Shown one piece after another: positions 45,101-56,249 of a stretch of DNA of 64,000 nucleotides; positions within the stretch are counted from its first letter, which is position 1, and each line of letters opens with the position of its first letter. The DNA is from Nectonema munidae (lineage: Eukaryota > Nematomorpha > Nectonematoida > Nectonematidae). Made by a program: the position numbers and the translations under genes. Location of the stretch: contig JAUIRK010000605.1 in NCBI GenBank assembly GCA_030549495.1, positions 143,289 through 207,288 on the forward strand. The letters run 5' to 3'. The notes beneath the pieces were generated by a model that was not told the DNA's origin, searched no databases, and saw only the letters and a program-made list of their open reading frames with translations.

Positions 45101-48060
45101 GTAAATTGCTGTATTTACTTGCATACACTCACATATTTACTTTTTCTTTCCATCATTACAAATCACTCTGACACATAACTACTTATGACAACATATTTGT
45201 ATTCACCAATTTTTTATATGTATAGTTATACTTTGACACTACAAACACATACATAAGAATATTTTATGCGTCTAATCTACAAATGTTATATTCACGTATA
45301 CCTTATCTCCTTTTCCCATCTCTCAACGATATTTATATTCCTACACACTGCATATGGTTCTATATTTATTCTATCATCTTTATCATAATCTATTCTATTT
45401 TGTCCTTATGCAGTTATACTTTGACTTTTTGCAATTCTATCTAAATAATCCCGTGTTTTTTTGGAAAAAGAATTTCTAAAAGGACAAAGTAGAATTATAA
45501 AAAGATAAACAAGCAAATACACAAAGTAGAATTGCAAAAGAACAAATTAGAACTAAAAATGGTGTTTTTCGATATGTGAATAACTTTTTTTTAAATTTGC
45601 TACAAAAAATTGAAGTAAAACTTACAGAATCCAGTATTAGTATCTGAGAAAGGATTGAATCCTATAAAAAAATTTAATTAAGTTGACAAATTGTTATTCC
45701 AATAGAATACTATTATTTCAACGGTATATGCATATCTCTCTCCTTTCAAATAATTTTAAAAAAAGTAAAACTTGTCATGATGATGTATCAATACACTTTT
45801 TGATTACTAAAGTCACAAACCGGAACACTACGAAGTTTTTCAAGCAGGGACTGCAAAATAATTTTTTACTAAAAGACCTTTTATAAATTGGAAACTTAAT
45901 TTGAAATTATCATTAACACCTAAATTATTATTGAAGTGCTTCAAAATTCTTCTACGCTCATTTGTTTTGTATTATAAAACCTTCAATTTTCATTGCATTT
46001 TTTAAAGCTTCTCTCGCTTGAAGCATCTGATCCAGGTGATGATAAGAAAAGTTGAAAAGGGATCTAAATTTGTCGGAAGCTTAATTTGATAGTTTGACTA
46101 CGTGAACTCTATTTTTTAATGATACTGTCTCTAAGGGATAAATGCATTTCATCGCACAGAACGAGTAAAATCAGAGAAATTTGAAAAGTGAGGAAAAAAA
46201 TTTGGTTTATCAAAAGAGCAAAGAGTGAGATTTGACTCTTTTCTATCAAATATGCCAAAAAAAATCATCATTTCTTTGATCCAGGGAATAAAAGTCTTAA
46301 TTTTTGGCATTGATTTAAAAGAGTGCGCTTATTATCTCTTTTCTTTCTTTGACACTTCTAGGAACAATGCGCCAAGAAATTTTGTTCTTGAATACACAGA
46401 TCTTAAATTTTCATGTCTTGTAAAGATCAAGCAATTCGATCCCAGATAACGCAAACGATACTACGTAATTTGAGACAAAGCTGACTTAAAATGAAGGAAT
46501 CTTTTGATATGTCATTCGTTGTTTCTCCTTTATTCTTTTCAAATAACGTACTAATTTGATTATTATTGATCACCACCTGTTTCTAGTCAAAAAATCCAGG
46601 TAAAAGCAATTATTTTCTAATTGAAATAGCGAGTATAACTCAAGACGCTCAGCTGTGCTTCTGCAACAAACGGATGTTTTACTGTAAATACAGTTGTACG
46701 GGAATCATATAACGATACGGTTTAACTAAAAATGATGATATATCAAAAATTTGTCCAGATACGAATTCCGTCACAATCTAAAGCAAACAATTCGGTATAA
46801 AAAGCGCAAAATATTGATACAGTTTTTTAAGCCTTGCACTCAAGGATATATTTCCTTAAATGATCACAAAGTTCTATCATTATTTCATGAAATAAGAATC
46901 TTCTCCAACACGTTTTTTAACTTTCTTATTTTATTCAATGTGATGCTTTCATTTTCTTAGTTTTCTTCGTAACTATCTTACTTTTGTATTATCTGGTAAA
47001 TTTTCAGTTTTGAATAATGAAGTGTATATGTGGATTTGGCGTTTTATGATTTCAGATGATAAGATCTGTCTTTCTATCGTTACTATTTCCCTTTACTCAA
47101 AGACAAGATAGATATCTCTGTCAAAGAAGGAAGAAACAAAGGACCAAAAACATAATTCGACCAACTTGATGCGTTAGCCACACCTAAAAATAGCTGTCCT
47201 CTTATGTGAATGATTTCGTTAATTTTATATCCCTACAGTCGCTAAAAGTGCATCCTCTTCACATTAGGATCTGTGGAGTTGCCCTTTTTTCAGTTTCGAT
47301 TAAAAGATCGTATTTTTTTATTCCGATACGATTTTACTGAACAAAAAAAGGGAAGATAAAATACGAAATTCCTTTTTGAAACACATCACTTGCCTTCTAT
47401 ATGCATGAGTGAATATAGTCTTTATGTAAATTCAAACATTGTTCCGTTCGAGTTGTGAAAAATGTCTGCATTTAGAAATTTTTGCCGAGTTCATTTTAGT
47501 TACGAATCATGAGTTATTTTAATCCCAATATCTTGTTTTTAACTAAAAATAGTTTTTACAGGAGAAAACATCATGACCAATTTCCGAAACTTTCAAATTT
47601 CTAATTTTAAAAAATAAAGAAAAGAACATTTCAAAAATTACCTTCTGCATTTGGAGCTAAATAAATCAATTTAATTATAATTTTTTTTGTGCTGTTATCT
47701 ATAATTAAAATTATGCAAATCATATTAAAGCAGCTCTTAATTGTGATCTTTAGTTTCCTCAAATTCAAACACAATTAGTAAGATTGACATTAAGATTTCA
47801 AACTTTATTCGTTAAGAGATTGTCAATCAGAATGATACTTCTTAGTAGTAAGGAAACTGCAATTAATATTATATCAAAGTCTAAATCAAATAAATATTTC
47901 CATATTTGATGTTTTTAAAAAATCAGAAGCAAAAAATTAATTTTGACAGGTGATATTTTTGTAAATTTGTATCATATTTCTGTGAAGTACAGAACAATAA
48001 GTTTTCTTCTTATTTTGCATTCATATATATACATCTGTATATTAATCAGCTATTCCCATT
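45101..48060. other. Gene-free AT-rich tract
   Basis: Short frames at 45683-45886, 46225-46449 and 46751-46960 show no domain. Around 45480-45560 words like ACAAAGTAGAATT recur at irregular spacing. Nothing else is supported. Confidence 0.4.
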
Positions 48061-48064
48061 TTAA

Positions 48065-48193
48065 CCTATTAAGTCCCAATGTTCCCATTTGAGAACATAA
48101 GTAATTTCATCTTCATCTGCTTTTTCAATGACTTTGAATATAAATCGTCTGTGTTTTTTTAAATATCGTCTGATTTCTATGGTACTTAATGGG
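48065..48193 (+). mobile_element. TTAA-type MITE (type B)
   Basis: Follows TTAA at 48061-48064 and starts CCTATTAAGTCCCAATGTTCC, with the GTTCC...GAAC hairpin and three GTCTG boxes of the 30039 copy. It ends in ACTTAATGGG before TAAA. About 129 bp. Confidence 0.8.
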
Positions 48194-48199
48194 TAAAAG

Positions 48200-50938
48200 T
48201 GTTAAAACTTTGGAACGAGAAAATTAACATCATACCAGGCAGCATCCAAGTTGTGCGAGTATTATAATTTATACCAAATGTGTAAATAGACTTTTAATTT
48301 TGCTAAAAAATGTGATATTTTTTTAGGTAGAATTAACATTCATTGAACAAAAAGTTAAAAAATATATTTTTTTAATCTTAAATTTCAATATTGTAGGTGA
48401 TGAATATACGATTTTTTTATTATAAATTTTATCATTATTACAATTTTAATTTTTATACATGAAGTCATACTTTGTCATAAATTTTGTTAGAATTCATGAT
48501 CTTTTGTGGTCAATCTTGCTTTTTTTGATTCCAATTTTCTTCATTATTCAAAGTAGACCCTTATATTTTAAATAAATTGGTCAATAATATTTATAGCTTG
48601 ATCTCATTTTACAGAAGGTATAATTTTTTGCAGATTGAAAGTTATCTTTTCAGCTTTATATATATTGATTATGCAAGATATATTGGTAATCTAAATGCTT
48701 AGATTGCTATAAGATAAATTTTCTTCAAATAAATTTCCATATCATTTTATAGACTTTACATGAAGAAAGATCTCTTACAATTTTCTACTCCAAACGAAGA
48801 AATATTGATTTTCTTGAAAATAAGTTTTGGAATCTATATTCTTAATCTTTATCATACATATTGAAGGTTATTTTATTCCAAAATTCAGAATAAGGTCATT
48901 TTTGAAATTTTTTTTACAATATATATCCATTTTATAAGTAGTGGTCTTTACAAAACACGTTGTGGCCATTTTAAAACTCATATTAATGTGGGCAAACAAA
49001 TATACAAATTAAAAAATTATAATACCATATTTTTTCTTTCCTAAAAAGTATAAAAAAACTTAATTATCTTTTGTTATTATTAATTTAAGAATATGAGAAT
49101 GCTAATTTAAAGAATATGTTTATTTGAGTTAAAAAACGAACCTTTGACACAAAATAGGTATTTTGTGACTCCATTAACTAAAAAGGTAAAACAGCAATTT
49201 AGTATTTTGTTCTTTGATCATATGTTATAAAATTAAATGAAAGTAGATAAGTTACCTTTGCCTAAAAATTAATACTTTCACATTCACAATTTATTCATTT
49301 AATAAAAAAAGTGAACTTATATTAATTAATATGATGTTAAATCATGCCTTTTATACATCTTCCACTTCTTAATCTACACACATCTAAAAAATATAAAAAA
49401 GTAACTTTTTTTAAAGAACCATAATTTGATAACGGTTATTTTTTGTTTCATATATAAATTATTATGTTTAATTTTTAGTTCAATTTTTAGTTCTATTTTT
49501 TCTTTTCCCCCATTCTAATTCAGTTTTTTGTAGCATCATTGATTAATATTTGATTTTATATTCAGTATTTCTAAAAATAATAAATTGTCAAAATTTGTAA
49601 ATAAAACATTACAACCAAATTTTTAATTATTTTGACATTAAAACTCAATTTGATTAAATATTATTTTCAATCAAAATCCGATTTGAGCTGTTAATCAAAA
49701 ATCTATCCAACTTTAAAGAAAAAGACCTTTTTAAAAATCTAATTTTATTAAATTCAATTTTTAATTTTTCCATAATTTTGTACTACATTTTAAAATAGAT
49801 TCCAAATTAATACAAAACCAAGAACAAATTAAAATGTCAAGTAATTAAATTACAACTTTTTTTAATTGAAAAAAATCTATTAGTAAAGATTTTCTGATTT
49901 GTAGTGCTTCCAAAATCAAAAATAGAATGCAAAACTAACGTATTGAAAAAAGACAATTTAGAAATAAAAAAGACTATATAGGAATGAAAAGAGGGTAATT
50001 AGAATTGAAAAAATGTAAAATAAAATTGAAAAAATGTAAAAAAAAATTAAAAATGATAATTTATTATTTAAAAAAAAATATATAAAAAAACAAAAAAAAT
50101 AAATTTAAAACTAAATTTCATATATTATATTAAAAAAAGTAAAAAAAATGGAAAAATATATTTGAAATTATAGTAAAATCGAAAAGGTAATTTACTTGAA
50201 TAAGATGATTTTCCTCCTATTTTAATAACCGAAATAATTATAATTAACATTTTGTAAAAGTTACAAAAATTAGAACTTAAATGCGAAAATTTGCATGCAA
50301 GAATTTTTAAGCTTTAACATTTTATATTTATAATGGACGCATTTAGTTAGAACAAATGAAGTTTAAAATAAAAAATTTTTAATACCTTTATCTGCATAAT
50401 AAAAAATATTTTTGGTTATTATATATTTGGCATATATTAGTTACCGATATATCTTGAATATTTAAAAAAATCCTTACTACAGTAAAGTGAGTTAACTAAA
50501 AATTGTTTAAACATGTAAAGAACATGGTGAAATATGAAAAAGGGGAAATTATTTTTTATTTTGAAAATATCAAATGATTTACCTTTGTCCAATGTGAACT
50601 AAAATGGTAAATTGGAATAAAATATTAAACATTTTATTTTAAAATATCAAAAAGAGTTATAGATATATTAAATTTTTATGTATATAACACTATTTCAACA
50701 TCAAATATTTATTTCAACATAAAAAAATGTATACATTGACTAAAGCAATTTTTAATCTCTTATTATATAACATTAATATTGTGATTTTTTTCTAGAGAAT
50801 TAGTAGAAGTAACTAACTGCATATAAACAACATCAAAATATTATTCCAATATCTTACCAAGATAAAACACAGAATTAATGCAGATCTGAAATAAAAAAAA
50901 AGTTAATTTTGTAAAGATAATAAAGGTGAAAATTAATA
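48200..50938. other. Extremely AT-rich desert
   Basis: Long A and T runs dominate, with no open frame of interest and no clear repeat unit. Confidence 0.5.
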
Positions 50939-50940
50939 TA

Positions 50941-52201
50941 CAGTAGACCAACAATTGTTTGATCTCATAAGCCTACAAGACGCTATTTTCTTTGATTTTT
51001 AAATTTAATGCTAATAAATTTTTTTTATTTAATAGATAATTCGTAGTCAGTATTTTCTTGCAAAATGGCTGGAATAAATAAAGGCAGAGTTCAAAAGCTT
51101 GTAACTTTATCAGTAACTAAAAAACTTGAATATATTCGCAAATTAGAAGCTGGAGCCTCTGTAAAAAGTGTTTGTAAAGAGTATGGGGTGAAGAAACAAA
51201 CTGTCTCAAACATTCGGAAAGCTAAAGACAAACTCTTAGCTTTTTCTTTAAAGTACAATGTGAATGAAAGTCATGATAATTCTTCTCTTGGAAATAGAAA
51301 AAGGATGCGAGTTTTTAAGGATGAAAATTTGGAAGAAGCAGTAACAAAATGGTTTGTTCAGCAACCATTGATCATGCGGTGTGAAAGTTCGTGGGATTGC
51401 TATTCAAGATGCTGCTCAAAAGTTAGCCAGGCATATGGAAATTAATGATTTCACTGCTAGTGATGGGTGGTTATAGCGTTTCAGAAACAGGCATGGCCTT
51501 TGTAACTAAGTTTTGTATGGGGAAGTTGGCAGTGCGCCAGTCGAAGATGATAAGCCTTTTAGACAGAAGTTATATAAGTTAATCAAAGATGAAGGTTTCT
51601 GCCAAATTTACAATGCTGATGAAAGTTGTCTTTTTTGGCGTTGTATCCCAAAAAATACGCAGGCATTTAGAGAAGAAAAAGATAATCGTGGTGAAAAGAA
51701 AGGATTTCATTCTAGTGTTGCGCCAACGCAGATGGTCAACATCGTTTACCTCGAGTTTTAAAAGATTGTATGAATTGCCTGCCCGTTCATTACTACAACT
51801 CGAAAAAGGTTTCGTTTAACATGGACATTTCTCAAGATGGATTATTTTAAACATTTTGTACCAGAAGTTCAGAAATTTCAAAAAGATATTCTAAAAATTG
51901 CTCTTAAAGATGTGAAAGCTTTGTTAATTTTAGATAATGCCCCTGCCCACCCTAGTGAATCAAGCCTTGTTAGTTATAATGGAAAAATTAGAGTCCTTTT
52001 TTGCTTTCGAATGGTACATTTCTGATTCAGCCAATGGACCAAAGTGTGATTTATTCCTGTAAGAAACTGTATCACCGTAAATATGTTGATGAAGTGCTGT
52101 GTGTCATTGATGATGAGAATATTGGAGTTGATATAAGAGGAAAAACAAAAGAAAATATCAGGAACTACAACATAAAAGAGACATTTTTACAAAAATGTTA
52201 A
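50941..52201 (+). pseudogene. Jerky/Tigger-like (pogo superfamily) transposase element, 3' truncated
   Basis: TA at 50939-50940 followed by CAGTAGACCAAC looks like the left terminus. The reading frame starts at ATG 51065 with an N-terminal psq/CENP-B helix-turn-helix (Y-G-V-K-K-Q-T-V-S-N-I about residues 40-50). Next come a second DNA-binding segment with A-S-D-G-W-L, N-A-D-E-S (first catalytic D, about 51615), L-L-I-L-D-N-A-P-A-H-P (second D, about 51930) and L-I-Q-P-M-D-Q-S-V-I (third acidic site, about 52030). Frame changes near 51375 and 52000 and a stop near 51476 break it. The right terminus is gone where a TTAA-MITE fragment starts near 52202. It differs clearly from the Tigger at 6.2 kb. 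Confidence 0.75.
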
Positions 52202-52274
52202 TCATCTGCATTTATTAAATACAAATCTTCTGCTTTATACTAGTTATCGTCTGATTATTCTGGCCTTAACGGGT
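52202..52274 (-). mobile_element. Truncated type A TTAA MITE
   Basis: ATCTGCATTTATTAAATAC through GTCTGATTATTCTGG to CCTTAACGGG matches the right two thirds of the 31025 copy. The left third is missing and the junction abuts the jerky-like coding remnant. Confidence 0.7.
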
Positions 52275-53532
52275 TTAGATACATTCAGATTGATATTCAT
52301 TTAATTAGACACTTTGTAATCGTAATAAATTTTTATTGAAGACTTACTTTTTTATTCCTTAATCTAAAATTATTTTCTTACTCAAATTTTGAAGCAAAAG
52401 TAAAGAATATTAGATTCATAGGGAGCAAAGAACTAATAATTTCCTCCGAAAATTAGCAGAAAATTCTTGAAAAACAAAAATTTCGGGACAACACCCACGC
52501 CCCTCTTCTTTTAAGGCATTCTCATGCTTTTGCGAATAAAATCAGAGAAAAAGTGAGATGGTCAATTGATCTTTTTGATAAAGCATTTTAGAATAGATAG
52601 AGTATAATGTTAATTTTTTTTAAAACGTTTTTATAATATATCTTCTTTATGCAAATTGGAATTATATTATTTCGCATAGTTTTAGATTATTAGATGATTT
52701 TTTTGGAGGGGGAGGGGCTTTTTATATCCGTCGCTGAAAAGGACTGTTGATTTTGTTAGAAGGAGATTCAAAATGCATTCTTACTTGAACATTTTGGGAG
52801 AGCAAATTATTCGACAATCTAAAAAGAGCACAAAGAAAAGATGAGAAAGAGACTGAACCCAAGCTTTAAATACTCCTTAGCTGATATTTGATTTGACTCA
52901 CGCAGATTGTGTATGCTATATCCCTCATCTTCACAACCAAATATTCTCTATGTGAAATATTCTCAGAATTCTCTAGCGTGACCGCAACTTTCTTCTTTTC
53001 CAGAAATGTATAACTATTTCACATATCTCCTTATCTTCATGCTTTCTTTATCTTTGCACTTTTCACGTGTACTCGTGTAATGTATGTATGCATGATGTCA
53101 ACTTTACTAATGATAAGATTTAAAGGGAACCGCTCAAAAGATAGACAAGTTAGATGAGAAAAGCGTGAGAAAAAAATTAAATTTCAAAAGGGTGACAAAT
53201 CAAAAAAAGTGACAGAAAATGACAAAATTCAAGAATGACAAATCAAGAGTAACAAAATTTAAAAAAGCGACAAGACAAATCAGTGACAAAAATGCAAATC
53301 TCAAAAGAATAAAAATGAGTTATTATTTCTACAAATTTACGTAAATAGATTTTTTAAATTGTCTTAGAAAATTTATATTCAAATTTTAAATTGAATAAGA
53401 ACAAATTTTTGCTTTTACCTAATCCTTATATACCAGTTTTTTATTTATTTGTTTTATTTTATTATAAAAAACTTACTTTTTTATTGCATATAATTTAAAT
53501 TGTTATTTATTTATTTTATAACATATCTATAT
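52275..53532. other. No supported gene
   Basis: A G-rich block GGAGGGGGAGGGGC near 52703 followed by CCGTCGCTG at about 52720 could be the right end of a hAT-like MITE, but I found no left end. Around 53190-53300 the word GACAAA recurs at irregular spacing. Confidence 0.35.
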
Positions 53533-53536
53533 TTAA

Positions 53537-53664
53537 CCCGTTAACGACCAGAATAATCAGACGATATCTAATGTAAAGCAGAAGATTTGTATTAAAGAGC
53601 TTTGATAAACGCAGACGATTTTATTTTTGTAAAGTCGACTATAGTCGACATGGGCATTAACGGG
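53537..53664 (+). mobile_element. TTAA-type MITE (type A)
   Basis: 128 bp flanked by TTAA at 53533-53536 and 53665-53668. It starts CCCGTTAACGACCAG, ends ATTAACGGG, and differs from the 1411 copy at only a few positions, including one missing T. Confidence 0.9.
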
Positions 53665-53879
53665 TTAAAAGGGACGACACGACAAAAGAGTGACTAAAAA
53701 TATGGAAATTCATAAGAGAATTAAAGAAGTTACGTGATATAAGAGTGATGATAAAAATATCTGAAAAATTTAATAGAAGACTTTAACAAACTCTAAAACT
53801 AACTAACTGAATAACAAAATACTAGATAATAACTAGCTATGTATTGTAAATCTATATCTATATTTTTATAAGTCCTCTT

Positions 53880-54340
53880 TCTCAAATCTTCTCAAGATCA
53901 TCTTCTGCAACTTTAGGTCCAAGTCTTTTCGATTCCAGTATTTTTACGTCCAAGCCATTTTGGGAGCAAAGCTTCTTTGGAAAAAAACTTCAAAGCCCCG
54001 ATTTTGATAAAGCGTTTTCATGAAATTTAATGGAAGAGAGTTCTTTTCCTTTTATTTAACTTCTGGTGCATCTTTTTTATGCTTCACTTCATTCCTACGC
54101 CTTCGTCCTAGTTTATCTTTCCAATACATCTATATGAAAAATATATTTTATATTTGTATATTACTTCAATCAATGAAATAGATCACCTTTTAAATTATTT
54201 GGCGCTATTTCACTACGTTTAATGTATTTTTAGAATTAGCACAGAGAAGACTCGTAGACCTGACTCACTTGGTATAGAAGAAAATCTTTCAAAAATTGCT
54301 TCACAGTATCCATGTATGCTGTTACATGTATGTTCCCAGC
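53880..54340 (-). repeat. Dispersed repeat, right copy of an inverted pair
   Basis: Inverted counterpart of 43650-44131. On the minus strand it reads through AACGTAGTGAAATAGCGCCA, TTGGAAAGATAAACTAGG and GAGAAGATTTGAGAA in the same order as the left copy. Confidence 0.7.
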
Positions 54341-54785
54341 TTCAATGGTAAAAAATAAAGTTTCTCATTAATCAGCGCACATATGCTCATAAGAATCTCC
54401 TGTGTAAAATAAGTATTCACTTGAATTTTCAGAAAATTTTAGCAACAAATAGTCACCGCTCAATAGAAAAATATTTATTCATTTTTTTTCTATTTTTGAT
54501 TTTTAGACATTAAACTGTTCTAGTTTTTTGTTATCTCTTAAAAATCTTTTTCTTACTTACTTTGTCATTTTTTTTTAAAACTAGCAAGAGCACAAGGAGG
54601 GTAATAAGCTAAACGTCTTAAAAATACTATTTTGTGGTCTTTTTCCAATGATAGGTAAGATTGCTAGCGAGTGTTATAGTGGTTTGTCTCTTTTTTTTTA
54701 AATCATGGTCAAACTTTTCATTTATAACATATTTCCTTTTTTATTTTTTCATTTTATATTTTAGATATAATTTTTTTTGTTTAAA
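54341..54785. other. Upstream region of the transposase-like gene
   Basis: AT-rich spacer. No terminal inverted repeat or target duplication could be identified for the gene that follows. Confidence 0.35.
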
Positions 54786-56229
54786 ATGTCAACAAGAAGT
54801 CAAGAAAACATCTTTCTGATTGGTATTCCTCTTGAATCAGATTTTAAGGATTTCAAGCAACTTCCAACCAAAAAAGATGCGATGAAAAGATTGTTTTACT
54901 TTATTAAGAAACTCCAAAAAACAGTAAGAGAATCTTGTTGTTTTGTGGCGAGTGAGGTTATCAAAATATGGGAGATTGCTAGTCTGCCTACATCTCATAA
55001 ACCGTTCATAGTAAAAAAAATTCATTCCCTGTATGAAAAACATGAAAAATTAAAGAAAAACAAAAAACGTAAAAGCAGAACACAAATTATAAAAATAACA
55101 GAGTTTTGTAAAGAACTCGAAAAATTATTTGACATCTCACATTCAAACTTTACTTCTTTAATTCGTAATAAAGAAGACATGAGTTTTCTTGAAGATCAAA
55201 AAGGTCTGAGGAAAATGTTTATTGGGAAGGAAGATAAAGACTTCTTAAAAAAAGCATTGAAATTATCAAAAAGGAACGAGTATTATAAGAAATGTATTCA
55301 GGATAACGAGAAAATCTTGGAAAGTACTTCGATTGGAATGAAAAGCGACATTTATTCATCTTCTGATAGTGAAGAACATGATATTTCTGAAAATGCTCCC
55401 ATTTCTTCAGCTGATAGTTTTGTGTCTTCTTCACATGATACTAAAAGTTTTGAAAACGCTAAGAAAGTAATAGAAAACGAAGACTTTATTGCTGCTTTGG
55501 ATAGAACTGGAACTTCTACAAGAAAGGCTCTTCATCTTGTAACACCGGCTCTAAAAGCTGTAGGTTTTGATGTGAATACACTGACGCTTTAATAGATCAA
55601 GAAAAAAAGTGCGGTCAACAATTGCTCAAAAAATAAAAGAATCTTTTAATCCTAATACTCCAATGATAATACATTTTGATTCAAAATTGCTACCGGATAA
55701 TAATAGAAGTAAATTCGAGCGTGTTCCCATTGTTATATCAGGCAAAAATGTAGAAAAACTTCTTAAAATCCCTAAATTGTTACGTGGGACTGGAGAATCG
55801 ATTGGTAAAGAAGTTTTGAAAACATTAGATTGGCCAGCTTGCTTACCTTGGATTGCAGGATTGTGTTTTGATACAACTGCAAGTAATACAGGAAAACACA
55901 AAGGAGCGTGCCAAATCATTCAGAATGGAGTTGATCACCGTTTACTCTTCTTTGCTTGTAGACACCGTATTCATGAATTGATGATTGCTGCAGTAATGGA
56001 TATTTTTTTTGTTTCTAAGGGTCCAGATATTACTTTTTTCACTAGATTTAAATCAAAATGGTGCGAAATTGACCAAAGTTCTTTTCAACCGTTTGAAATA
56101 AACAAAATTTCTCCTGATGCTTTTGATGATTGGGTTTACCTTAACACTATTAGTGCTGGGCAAAATTTGTCCGCTCAAGTGCTGGGGCGTAAAGTGCCCC
56201 CCCCCCCCCATATTTTTCTCAGATATTAA
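54786..56229 (+). pseudogene. Transposase-like gene of an unnamed family (copy 2)
   Basis: The start is taken at ATG 54786 (M-S-T-R-S-Q-E-N). An N-terminal segment has Q-L-P-T-K-K-D-A and I-W-E-I-A-S-L-P-T, then a lysine-rich linker, F-C-K-E-L-E-K-L-F-D-I (about residue 115) and a Ser/Asp-rich stretch. After a frame change near 55592 the core continues with I-I-H-F-D-S-K-L-L, L-C-F-D-T-T-A-S-N-T-G and A-C-R-H-R-I-H-E-L. The acidic residues on predicted RNase H-fold strands followed by a C-x2-H motif recall hAT transposases, but I cannot assign a named family. The C-terminal third, including the W-F/Y-L-S/T-E block seen in copy 1, is missing. The frame runs into a 13-C tract and the 150-bp satellite. 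Longest remaining pieces are 268 and 206 residues. Confidence 0.6.
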
Positions 56230-56249
56230 TAAGTTTTTATAAATATTTT

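Noticed and set aside
43650-54340. A Polinton/Maverick or other large virus-like element bounded by the inverted pair
   Set aside because: No capsid, polymerase, packaging ATPase or integrase coding traces lie between; the interior is AT desert plus small DNA transposons.
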